Shown: positions 1 to 5,238 of the stretch, in pieces | Position numbering within the stretch: position 1 is the stretch's first letter | Layout: each line of letters begins with the position of its first letter | Source: Nitrospirota bacterium | GTDB lineage: Bacteria; Nitrospirota; Nitrospiria; Nitrospirales; UBA8639 | DNA length: 5,389 bases | Assembly: GCA_003228495.1 (NCBI GenBank) | Contig: QIDY01000351.1 | Span: 1 to 5,389 of the forward strand | Reading direction: 5' to 3' | Translations under genes and position numbers: made by a program | The notes under the pieces: model-generated | The model's database searches: none | Told to the model about the DNA's origin: nothing | What the model saw: the letters and a program-made list of their open reading frames with translations, nothing else

Positions 1-100
1 CGAACGATGAATTGACATTTCCCAAGAACAGGCCTGTGGCAACGACCACCAGCCCCGCGAACCAAAATTTTTTGAATGTATTCGTCATGAAACAAAGCAT
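1..100 (-). CDS. Start of an exported or membrane-anchored protein (partial)
   Basis: Reading leftwards from the ATG at 98-100, the frame stays open to the window edge (33 codons plus one base). The protein starts MLCFMTNTFKKFW and continues as an uninterrupted hydrophobic stretch (FAGLVVVATGLFLG, about residues 14-27) before NVNSSF. A basic N-terminus followed by a hydrophobic core is what a signal peptide or N-terminal membrane anchor looks like. The ATG at 98-100 is preferred because GGGAAG lies just upstream of it. The second in-frame ATG at 86-88 has no ribosome site at a usable distance. The rest of the protein is outside the window, so the function is unknown. It shares its strand with the tRNA, pal and epimerase genes and is separated from them by the transposon block. 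Confidence 0.5.
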   Translation of the reverse strand, partial: MLCFMTNTFKKFWFAGLVVVATGLFLGNVNSSF

Positions 101-161
101 AAACTTCCCTCTCTCTCATTATTAAACAACAACTTCCTCAACCCAGAGAAATAAAGTAAAG

Positions 162-190
162 AATTAAGGGGACACAATACCTAATTAAGG
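162..190 (+). repeat. Direct repeat AATTAAGG x2 at the left edge of the transposase unit
   Basis: AATTAAGG occurs at 162-169 and again at 183-190, so the copies are 21 bp apart, about two helical turns, on the same side of the helix. Between them is GGACACAATACCT. The pair sits directly upstream of the HUH transposase start and probably marks the left end, or a recognition site, of that element. The second copy also supplies the only AAGG that could serve as a weak ribosome site, 12 nt before the ATG at 203. That it is the element end is inference. Confidence 0.4.
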
Positions 191-202
191 TACACTTCTC
201 GT

Positions 203-691
203 ATGGCCAGAATAGCAAGAATTGTGATTCCCGGGTATCCCCATCACATCACCCAACGGGGCAATCGACGCCAGGCTGTATTTTTCTGTGATGACGATTA
301 TGCCGAGTACTTACACTTGATCGCCCACTGGTGTCGGGAAGAAGGGGTAGCTATCTGGAGTTATTGTCTCATGACCAATCATGTCCACTTAATCGTCACC
401 CCGAACGAACGGTCCCATTTAAGTAGAGCGATCGGAGAAGCACATCGTCGCTATACGCGTTATATTAATTTTCGGGAAGGCTGGCGTGGCTATTTATGGC
501 AAGGGCGCTTTTCTTCGTTCGTGATGGATGAACGGTATGTCCTCGCCGCCGCGGCCTATGTTGAACTGAATCCCGTGAGAGCGGCCATGGTGAACGCGCA
601 CTGGGAGTACCGCTGGAGTAGTGTGCATGCCCATCTCGCAGGACAAAGCGATGGAATCGTGGACGTGAAACCGTTAGTAGACTTTGTATAG
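203..691 (+). pseudogene. REP-associated tyrosine transposase (Y1/HUH), C-terminally truncated by an IS
   Basis: This is a single-strand HUH-type transposase of the IS200-like Y1_Tnp / REP-associated (RAYT) group. These enzymes nick a hairpin-bearing DNA strand and attach to it through a tyrosine. Visible landmarks are the N-terminus MARIARIVIPGYPHHITQRG, the metal-binding HUH pair H60-V61-H62 in MTNHVHLIV, and the helix YVELNPVRA. By alignment to the E. coli RAYT protein, Y119 in that helix is the catalytic tyrosine. The frame ends at TAG (689-691) after residue 162. Relatives are, from memory, somewhat over 200 residues and continue past the KPLVDF region. The last codons, from 685, lie inside the terminal repeat of the adjacent IS481 element, so the gene is cut exactly at the IS junction. 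The catalytic core is intact and only the tail is lost. Whether it still acts is unknown. Confidence 0.8.
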
Positions 692-710
692 ACTATAGAC
701 ATGGGTAACA
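685..710 (+). repeat. Left terminal inverted repeat of the IS481 element
   Basis: It runs from TGTATAGAC to GACATGGGTAACA. Compared with the reverse complement of 1922-1947, it differs at seven of 26 positions, and the innermost eight bases GGGTAACA are identical. It carries the TAG (689-691) that closes the interrupted HUH transposase frame. Confidence 0.65.
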
Positions 711-750
711 CTTTTCGCTTCTGTGGCATGCTGCCACCTCCATCTTTACC

Positions 751-757
751 AAGGAGG
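751..757 (+). promoter_or_regulatory. Shine-Dalgarno site of the IS481 transposase
   Basis: AAGGAGG lies five bases before the ATG at 763. It is a near-perfect ribosome site and fixes the transposase start. A small hairpin, TGGCA-TGC-TGCCA (724-736), lies just upstream in the leader. Confidence 0.75.
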
Positions 758-762
758 TCGGT

Positions 763-1891
763 ATGCCCTGGGCTGAAAGGAATCGCATGTCGTTGCGGCA
801 AGAATTGGTTCACTTGGTCGAAAGTCAGAAGATTTCGATGACGGAATTGTGTCGACGGTTTCAGATTAGCCGCAAGACGGGCTACAAATGGGTGCAGCGG
901 TTTCGCACCGAAGGTATGGCGGGGCTGGCCGATCGGTCGCGCCGCCCGCATCGGGTGCACTATCACGTGCCGGAGCCCACTCAAGCATTTCTGGTGGCGG
1001 AACGGCAGCAGCATCCGGCGTGGGGGGCGCGCAAACTGCGGCAGCGAGCGAAAACCCACGGTCTGCCAGCGGTGCCAGCCTGTAGTACGATCACGGCCTT
1101 GTTGAAGCGCGAAGGGTTGCTCACTCCAGCGGCCACGGCCACGGCCCATGCCTGGCAACGCTTTGAACATCCCGCTCCCAATGATTTGTGGCAGATGGAT
1201 TTTAAGGGCCCCATCCCCACTCGGACCGCTCCTCGTCAAGCCTTGACCATCCTCGATGACCATTCGCGGTTTAATCTGTGCCTCCAAGCGCTGCGTGCGC
1301 AGACCCGCGAGGTGGTACAGGCGGCCTTGATCACGGTGTTTCGGCAGTATGGCTTGCCCAATCGCCTGCTGACCGATAACGGGAATCCCTGGGGGCATAC
1401 CGGCGAACAGCCCTACACCGTCTTGACCGTCTGGTTGATTCGGGTGGGTATGCATCAGTCACAGTCGGCCGTACCATCCCCAAACGATGGGCAAAGATGA
1501 ACGCTTCTATGGAAGCCTGAATCGGGAAGTGCTGCAGCAAGCGCAATGGCGCAATCCAGCGCATCTGCAGCAGGCCTTTAATCGGTGGCGGCAGGTGTAT
1601 AACCATGACCGCCCACATGAGGCGTTGGAGTTGGCGGTCCCCGCCACGCGGTATGAGCCCAGCCTGCGCGCTTATCCCGAGATCTTGCCGCCGATTGTGT
1701 ATGACATGGGTGTCACCGTCCGCAAGGTCCAGCAGAAGGGCGAAGTCCATTTTCGGGGACAGGTGTTTGAAGTCAGTCGCGCCTTCCGGGGCTACCCAGT
1801 AGGCCTGGTCCCAACAAAGGAGGATGGGATCTATGATGTGCGCTTCTGTCACCATACGATTAAGAGGATTAATGTACGGAAAACTCACTAA
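763..1891 (+). pseudogene. IS481-family DDE transposase, frameshifted near codon 232
   Basis: The integrase-like DDE transposase is split into two frames. Part one (763-1500, 245 codons) has an N-terminal helix-turn-helix (about residues 22-58, SMTELCRRFQISRKTGYKWV), then the catalytic core with D146 in LWQMDFKG and D205 in LLTDNG. After WLIRVGMH (to about 1455) the family pattern leaves frame 1 and resumes one frame later as SHSRPYHPQTMGKDERF, where the E of KDERF is the third catalytic residue. Part two continues through the YNHDRPHEAL motif to a C-terminal beta-rich tail ending RINVRKTH at 1891. Compared with the family spacing, about one residue is missing at the join, which fits a two-base loss or a one-base gain around 1456. 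Part one alone lacks the catalytic Glu, so the copy is probably dead. Joined, it would be about 375 residues, normal for the family. Confidence 0.8.
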
Positions 1892-1897
1892 CCAAAG

Positions 1898-1915
1898 TGT
1901 TACCTCTGTATCCGG
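1898..1915 (+). repeat. Inner copy of the IS right-end motif
   Basis: The segment TGTTACCTCTGTATCCGG is repeated 24 bp further out (1922-1939) with 14 of 18 bases identical. The inner copy with the bases before it (1894-1904) is an exact 11-bp inverted match to GGTAACACTTT at 704-714 on the left. The right end therefore carries two transposase-type sites in tandem and the left end one. Confidence 0.6.
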
Positions 1916-1921
1916 CACGTT

Positions 1922-1947
1922 TGTTACCCTTGACTCCGGTCTGAACA
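1922..1947 (-). repeat. Right terminal inverted repeat of the IS481 element
   Basis: It starts TGTTACCC and ends TCTGAACA. Its reverse complement starts TGTTCAGAC and matches the left repeat at 19 of 26 positions. It is taken as the true end because it, and not the inner copy at 1898, begins with TGT when read inwards. Confidence 0.6.
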
Positions 1948-2114
1948 CCGAGATCGCTCACGCACATGGCACGCGCAATCAGGCTATCATGGCCGCTTAT
2001 GCGACCGGAGACTATAGCTATCAACAGCTCGCAGAGTTTTTTCGCCTTCATTTCACGACGGTGGGAAAGATTGTGCGAGCGGGAAGAGGCGAGCAACAAA
2101 CAAAGAGACAATGA
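1948..2114 (+). pseudogene. C-terminal HTH remnant of a RAYT/Y1-type transposase
   Basis: After the IS right end, an open frame without its own start runs to TGA at 2112-2114. It reads EIAHAHGTRNQAIMAAYATG, then DYSYQQLAEFFRLHFTTVGK and IVRAGRG. The pattern R(N/D)xAI..AY..G.Y(S/T)...(I/L)A..F..H..TV.KIVR is the DnaA-like helix-turn-helix tail found at the end of many Y1_Tnp/RAYT proteins. It could be the tail of the gene beginning at 203. However, that N-terminal type usually, as I remember it, ends without this HTH. The fragment may therefore come from a second element, joined through the IS. It lies in a different frame from the 203 gene. Confidence 0.55.
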
Positions 2115-2156
2115 ATCTAGACCTGACCCCTCTAATGACCCTTATAATTCAATGAT

Positions 2157-2245
2157 TGGTGCCGGAGCCCGGACTTGAACCGGGACGGGCTGGTAAGCCC
2201 GAGGGATTTTAAGTCCCTTGCGTCTGCCTGTTCCGCCACTCCGGC
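2157..2245 (-). tRNA. tRNA-Leu (anticodon UAA), CCA encoded
   Basis: On the minus strand the full cloverleaf can be drawn. The acceptor stem is GCCGGAG/CTCCGGC with discriminator A and encoded CCA. The D stem is GCG/CGC. The anticodon stem is AGGGA/TCCCT around the loop CTTAAAA (anticodon TAA at 2209-2211). A long class II variable arm has GGGCT/AGCCC, and the T arm is CCCGG-TTCAAGT-CCGGG. The long variable arm and the anticodon make it leucine, reading UUA (and UUG by wobble). It is 89 nt including CCA. The transposon remnants end about 40 bp beyond its 3' end. Confidence 0.95.
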
Positions 2246-2266
2246 ATGGTCCAGGAAAGTGCGCTG

Positions 2267-2295
2267 ACTGTACCACTCCCTCTACATCGGTGCAA
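2267..2295 (-). promoter_or_regulatory. Sigma-70-type promoter of tRNA-Leu
   Basis: On the minus strand TTGCAC (2290-2295) and TACAGT (2267-2272) are separated by exactly 17 bp. Each agrees with the consensus at four or five of six bases. The -10 box lies 21 bp upstream of the mature tRNA 5' end and is followed by the GC-rich CAGCGCAC, which resembles the discriminator of growth-rate-controlled stable RNA promoters. It follows the pal terminator, so the tRNA should be transcribed on its own. Confidence 0.6.
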
Positions 2296-2387
2296 GATTT
2301 CTTGAAGGATTTCAGGAGATTCAGGATGACCAGGCTGGTGAGCCATCGATACACCGAACACCTTTCCTTTTTTCATATGGCCATCAT

Positions 2388-2426
2388 AAAAAAAGAGGAT
2401 ACGAATTTTTCGCATCCTCTTTTTTT
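2388..2426 (-). terminator. Rho-independent, bidirectional terminator after the Pal gene
   Basis: A perfect 13-base inverted repeat (seven A plus GAGGAT, then ATCCTC plus seven T) encloses a short inner CG/CG pair and a small AT-rich loop. With A-runs on one side and T-runs on the other it can stop transcription in both directions. On the minus strand it comes 45 bp after the stop of the pal gene and shields the downstream tRNA promoter. Confidence 0.85.
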
Positions 2427-2437
2427 GAACACCTACA

Positions 2438-2459
2438 CCTCATGGGAATCTCCATGAGG
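2438..2459 (-). other. Hairpin in the pal 3' untranslated region
   Basis: CCTCATGG and CCATGAGG form a perfect 8-bp stem around a 6-nt loop (GAATCT). It lacks a T-run, so it is not itself a terminator. It lies between the pal stop and the main terminator and may stabilise the mRNA 3' end. Confidence 0.55.
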
Positions 2460-2460
2460 C

Positions 2461-2480
2461 CAATCGTGAATTTACGATTG
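2461..2480 (-). other. Hairpin across the pal stop codon
   Basis: CAATCGT and ACGATTG form a perfect 7-bp stem with a 6-nt loop. The TAA stop (2472-2474) lies in the loop/stem region. It is the first of three consecutive hairpins on the pal transcript. Confidence 0.5.
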
Positions 2481-3641
2481 GGTCACTCGAACAACCATAT
2501 GATTTCGCCGGTTCTGTTGAAAACAATCTGCATGATTATTTTGACAGAAGGGCCGTTCTTTTCCATACGACACAATCTTGATCCGCTGAGCTTGTACACC
2601 CAAATTGATTAAATATTCGCGTGCGGCTTCGGCCCGTCTTTTCCCAAGAACAAGATTATAGTCTTGTGTTCCTCTCTGATCGCAATGACCCTCAATCGTT
2701 AACGCTTTTTCAGGATTGGCCTGTAACCATTGAGCGTCTTCTTCCAGATACCGAGCCCCCTCGGCAGAAATCTTCCAACTATCAAAGGCAAAATAAATAT
2801 CCTGCATACGACCTTCAAACCCTCTGCTCGCATGGCCTACAGCCATAGGTTCTCCCATCGACTCCTTCATTCCCATCGAACGAGAATTCTTGTGCTCCTT
2901 GGCTTGGGCAATGTTCATATCGGGATTCACATATTCCGGTGAAGGGCCCCCATTTTCCTTCAAATAGGCTTGAGCCCACATTTCCGGATTGGTGTCCACG
3001 GATGAGGCGCTCCCTTGACTAAATCCATCGACGGCTCCATGGTTTGGCCCGCTTCCTGGCACGCCAGGGTAATTATGGCCATAGTTCGCCGTCTCCCCAA
3101 TCCCGTTGTGACTTCCATTGTCACTCGACGAGCCAGTCGAAGGATCCCCATAAAAATCTTGTTGACTCTTTCCCTCTTGTAGATATGCGTTTGCCCATGC
3201 TTCCGGATCCGGATTATTCGGATCAGCAGCCCCGCTCCCAAATCCTGTCACTGAACCATGGTTGGGACCCGAACCATCCACCCCATTAAATTGCTGTCCA
3301 TAATCGGCACTCCCCGGGATAAGGGAAGTTCCGTTCCCCACTATCATTTCTGATTTCATGTCACGGCTACTCGGCAAAACCGGAAACGCACCCTGGCTCG
3401 CCGGGAGATTAGCATTATTTCCATCAACCATTCCGCCGTGAACCGTTGTGCCATCGGTGTTTCGAACAGACCCATGAGGAACGTTTTCTACAGAGGTACC
3501 CATTTCCTCTTCGCTTGAAACCATCTCCTCTCCTTCTGAGTTTGCCCCAAACTTGACTGAATGCCCACTACACCCCGAGGCCATGAACACTCCCAACAGA
3601 ATAGCAAGAAAAAGCCTATTGTTGTTTTGACTTACACACAT
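2472..3641 (-). CDS. Pal/OmpA-family peptidoglycan-associated lipoprotein with an extended, duplicated middle region
   Basis: An outer-membrane lipoprotein that should tether the envelope to peptidoglycan. Residues 1-24 form a lipoprotein signal: LFLAILLGVFM, then ASGC with C24 as the lipidated residue. From 279 to the end is a typical OmpA/Pal domain: IYFAFDS, GHCDQRGTQDYN (D321 in the diaminopimelate-binding position), LGKRRAEAAREYL, RIKIVSYGKERP and NRR at 377-379. C366 and C373 flank the loop before NRR, as in Pal proteins of some non-enteric phyla, and could form a disulfide. At 389 residues it is about twice the usual Pal length. The excess is a Gly/Ser/Asn-rich, low-complexity region at 25-278 containing two copies of a 46-47-residue module. 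The start is well fixed, since AGGAGG (3647-3652) lies five bases before the ATG. No tol genes are present in the window, so assignment as the cell's main Pal is uncertain. Confidence 0.85.
   Translation of the reverse strand: MCVSQNNNRLFLAILLGVFMASGCSGHSVKFGANSEGEEMVSSEEEMGTSVENVPHGSVRNTDGTTVHGGMVDGNNANLPASQGAFPVLPSSRDMKSEMIVGNGTSLIPGSADYGQQFNGVDGSGPNHGSVTGFGSGAADPNNPDPEAWANAYLQEGKSQQDFYGDPSTGSSSDNGSHNGIGETANYGHNYPGVPGSGPNHGAVDGFSQGSASSVDTNPEMWAQAYLKENGGPSPEYVNPDMNIAQAKEHKNSRSMGMKESMGEPMAVGHASRGFEGRMQDIYFAFDSWKISAEGARYLEEDAQWLQANPEKALTIEGHCDQRGTQDYNLVLGKRRAEAAREYLINLGVQAQRIKIVSYGKERPFCQNNHADCFQQNRRNHMVVRVTQS
2949..3308 (-). repeat. Two-copy internal module of the Pal-like protein
   Basis: Residues 112-157 (3171-3308) and 185-231 (2949-3089) are imperfect copies. 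Shared signature: A(D/N)YG..(F/Y).GV.GSGPNHG, then .V.GF..G, ending PE.WA.AYL.E. A serine/glycine-rich linker separates them. I do not recognise the module as a named domain. It is presumably part of the flexible periplasmic spacer between lipid anchor and peptidoglycan-binding domain. Confidence 0.7.
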
Positions 3642-3769
3642 GAGATCCTCCTGGTATAATGGTTGCTGGTTTCATTCGCTTCTTTCCGCCCTTCAATACC
3701 CTGCGCTGCGTTTTTATTCATAAAGCCTGCAGGCAGACCAATTCTCCAATCAAACCCCTCACCTTTCAT
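3632..3769 (-). CDS. Doubtful small ORF overlapping the Pal gene start (45 codons)
   Basis: The frame opens at ATG (3767-3769), with MKGEGFDWRIGLPAGFMNKN, and ends at a TAA lying inside codons 3-4 of pal, a 10-base overlap of the kind seen in translationally coupled genes. The same frame stays open for about 20 codons further upstream (…STDLPTSVLGDPFIDL) and reads like protein, but offers no ATG there. No ribosome site precedes the 3769 ATG. The inner ATG at residue 17 has a weak AGG. I do not recognise the product. It could be a true leader peptide, a remnant of an older gene, or chance. Confidence 0.25.
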   Translation of the reverse strand: MKGEGFDWRIGLPAGFMNKNAAQGIEGRKEANETSNHYTRRISCV

Positions 3770-3938
3770 AAGGTCTATGAAAGGGTCTCCTAGAACACTT
3801 GTCGGCAAATCCGTGGAAAACTTAAGGACTCACAACAAAATAGCAAAATCGACCAAAACATCCTTCAACCTAAAAACAGCAGTTGGATCACGAAAGTCTG
3901 CACAACCCCTTGACGCACCTAGGAAATGTAAAAATTGA

Positions 3939-3970
3939 CTCATCACCTAAAAGGTGACCTGGATGATGAG
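3939..3970. other. Overlapping, mutually exclusive hairpins
   Basis: The outer arms CTCATCA (3939-3945) and TGATGAG (3964-3970) are a perfect 7-bp inverted repeat. An inner hairpin, TCACCT-AAA-AGGTGA (3943-3957), uses three bases of the same left arm, so the two stems compete. This could be an operator-like dyad or a switching leader for pal, but no promoter is proven upstream. Confidence 0.35.
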
Positions 3971-3985
3971 GCATGATTCGCCCCT

Positions 3986-4001
3986 AAAAGCCTTCGGCCT
4001 T
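3986..4001 (-). terminator. Weak terminator-like hairpin after the epimerase
   Basis: On the minus strand AAGGCC-GAA-GGCTTTTA folds to a 6-bp stem (one G-U pair) with a short T-run, about 65 bp beyond the epimerase stop. A second short stem, CCCGG/CCGGG (4056-4074), spans the stop codon itself. Neither is strong. Together they may end the epimerase transcript. Confidence 0.3.
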
Positions 4002-4066
4002 CAGTCTATCCGCCTGAGTCGTTACACAAGGGTAGGAAAAAGGGGAGGTGAGAAACCCGGCATGCC

Positions 4067-5074
4067 CTACCGGGCGTTCGGAGAGGAGGAAGAAAGCACG
4101 GCGGTCTGATACCATTTCCAAAACTGCGCAACCCCTTCCGGTACGGATGTTTGCGGGTCATACTGCAGAAGCTCTCGGGTCTTGGATATATCCGCAAAGG
4201 TATAGGCGATATCCGCATCCAACATGGGAGCCGAGGTTAACTTGGCCGAATGCCCCGCCAATTGTTCGATGCCTTTGATAAAATCAACCAAATGAACCGG
4301 CTCCCCACGGCCAAGGTTTAAAATTTCATATCCCAGCGGGCGATCAACCGCCGCAACCAGCCCACTGACAATATCCTCGACATACGTCCAATCCCGATAC
4401 ATATCGCCATTGTTATAGAGAGGGACCTCACATCCGGTAAAAATATTATCCAAGACTTTATAGGCCATCATGTCCGGACGGCCACGGGGACCATAGACGG
4501 TAAAAAACCGAAAAACGGTGCAATTCACTCCATACAGATGATGATAGGTGTAGCCTAACAACTCACTGGCTCGCTTACTCGCGGCATAGGGCGCCAACGG
4601 TCGATCACAGGCATCTTCAGGGACGAAAGGCACCGTTTCCGTATTTCCATACACCGACGACGTCGAAGCAAAAATAAAGGTCGGCAGTTTCTTGGGGTTC
4701 TTTGGTCCAATCCTCCCAACGGCGGCATCAAGTAACGTGAGCGTGCCCAACACATTCACATCGTAGTATAATCCAGGATCATCAATAGACACGCGTACGC
4801 CGGCCATTGCCGCTAAATGGATAATGACATCAATCCGATGATCGGAAAAAAGATCCGCGATGACTTGCCGGTCACGAATATCCGCCTTTAAAAATTTGAA
4901 GGTTCCCGGCCATTGATTGGCAAGCGCCTGCTCCGTCACTTCTCGAAGATTGGCTTCCTTTCTCGATGGATCATAATAATCATTCAAATTATCCAGACCG
5001 ATGACATGATCTCCACGCTTGACGAGTCGTTCAACGGCATGACTGCCGATAAAACCTGCAGCCCCCGTGACCAA
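4067..5074 (-). CDS. NAD-dependent epimerase, probable UDP-glucuronate 4-epimerase
   Basis: A short-chain dehydrogenase/reductase of the sugar-nucleotide epimerase group, cytoplasmic, expected to interconvert UDP-glucuronate and UDP-galacturonate for envelope polysaccharide. Numbered from the TTG at 5072-5074: the NAD-binding GAAGFIG is at 4-10, LDNLNDYYDPS at 27-37 (the string typical of the UDP-glucuronate epimerase branch), STSSVYG at 137-143, the catalytic YxxxK at Y163 and K167, FFTVYGPRGRPDM at 190-202 and YRDWTYVEDI at 226-235. Length (335) fits the family. The start is odd: TTG removes half of the first beta strand and has no ribosome site. Five codons upstream, an in-frame ATA (5087-5089) would give KQTILVTGAAGFIG, the normal family N-terminus. 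No in-frame ATG exists between this and a TAA at 5129-5131. Substrate specificity is inferred from motifs only. Confidence 0.85.
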   Translation of the reverse strand: MVTGAAGFIGSHAVERLVKRGDHVIGLDNLNDYYDPSRKEANLREVTEQALANQWPGTFKFLKADIRDRQVIADLFSDHRIDVIIHLAAMAGVRVSIDDPGLYYDVNVLGTLTLLDAAVGRIGPKNPKKLPTFIFASTSSVYGNTETVPFVPEDACDRPLAPYAASKRASELLGYTYHHLYGVNCTVFRFFTVYGPRGRPDMMAYKVLDNIFTGCEVPLYNNGDMYRDWTYVEDIVSGLVAAVDRPLGYEILNLGRGEPVHLVDFIKGIEQLAGHSAKLTSAPMLDADIAYTFADISKTRELLQYDPQTSVPEGVAQFWKWYQTAVLSSSSPNAR

Positions 5075-5109
5075 GATTGTTTGTTTTATGAGAGTGTTTT
5101 TTCTCGCCG

Positions 5110-5116
5110 ATTTATA
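5110..5116 (-). promoter_or_regulatory. Possible -10 box of the epimerase gene
   Basis: On the minus strand TATAAAT lies about 20 bp before the ATA at 5089. No good -35 box stands 17 bp upstream: the hexamer there is CTCAAG, inside the 13-bp tandem repeat. The promoter is weak, activator-dependent, or damaged by the duplication. Confidence 0.3.
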
Positions 5117-5118
5117 CC

Positions 5119-5144
5119 TGCTTGAGCCTTATGCTTGAGCCTTA
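5119..5144. repeat. Perfect 13-bp tandem duplication
   Basis: TGCTTGAGCCTTA occurs twice with no gap (5119-5131 and 5132-5144). It lies between the divergent epimerase and ClpS-like genes, just upstream of the possible epimerase -10 box. The unit length is not a multiple of three and it is non-coding in the proposed annotation, so it looks like a recent replication-slippage event. Confidence 0.85.
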
Positions 5145-5238
5145 CGTTTCGGTTCTTTCTGCATGGACCTTGACCATTCCATTCTCGCTTTCTTACCTAT
5201 GTTGAGAGGCAACCATTCCGTTGCTACAATGTCTTCCC

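Larger units (their letters stand above)
685..1947 (+). mobile_element. IS481-family insertion sequence, 1263 bp
   Basis: The element is bounded by imperfect 26-bp terminal inverted repeats that begin with TGT, as IS481-family ends commonly do. The left repeat is 685-710 and the right is 1922-1947. They agree at 19 of 26 positions, including the inner GGGTAACA. One transposase region (763-1891), on the plus strand and split by a frameshift, fills the interior. Length and one-gene organisation suit the family. No target-site duplication is visible: the bases before 685 (TAGACTT side) and after 1947 (CCGAGAT) differ. The flanks are the head and tail of RAYT-like genes. The missing duplication suggests that a deletion or recombination followed insertion. 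Confidence 0.75.
3642..4066. other. Intergenic stretch between the epimerase and Pal genes
   Basis: This 425-bp stretch contains no confident gene apart from the doubtful small ORF. It holds the palindrome GCCTGCAGGC (3725-3734), the overlapping hairpins at 3939-3970 and two weak hairpins near the epimerase end. I could not find a well-formed -35/-10 pair for pal on the minus strand. The pal promoter should be here, because the epimerase stop is more than 400 bp upstream of pal. Confidence 0.5.

Noticed and set aside
556..1455. Long minus-strand ORF (299 codons)
   Set aside because: It is antisense to the HUH and IS481 transposase genes, crosses the boundary between two independent elements, and shows no recognisable motif. 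It arises from codon bias on the opposite strand.
1450..1500. Programmed frameshift as in IS3-type elements
   Set aside because: IS481-family transposases are normally a single frame, no clear slippery heptamer is present, and about one residue is missing at the join. A mutation is more likely.
2209..2457. Short ORFs on both strands over the tRNA and terminator
   Set aside because: They coincide with the tRNA-Leu gene, its promoter and the terminator hairpin, so they are not coding.
2960..3241. Out-of-frame ORF inside the Pal gene
   Set aside because: It is a shadow of the Gly/Asn-rich repeat region read in another frame. The pal frame carries the lipobox and the OmpA domain.
3663..3938. 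Plus-strand ORF of 91 codons
   Set aside because: It starts with TTG and lacks a ribosome site. Its composition is unlike a folded protein, and the opposite strand gives a more protein-like reading.
5170..5200. TTGACC with TACCTA as a promoter for the ClpS-like gene
   Set aside because: The -35 is good, but no -10 candidate at 17-19 bp spacing matches well, and the implied transcript start would leave the proposed ribosome site at the extreme 5' end.
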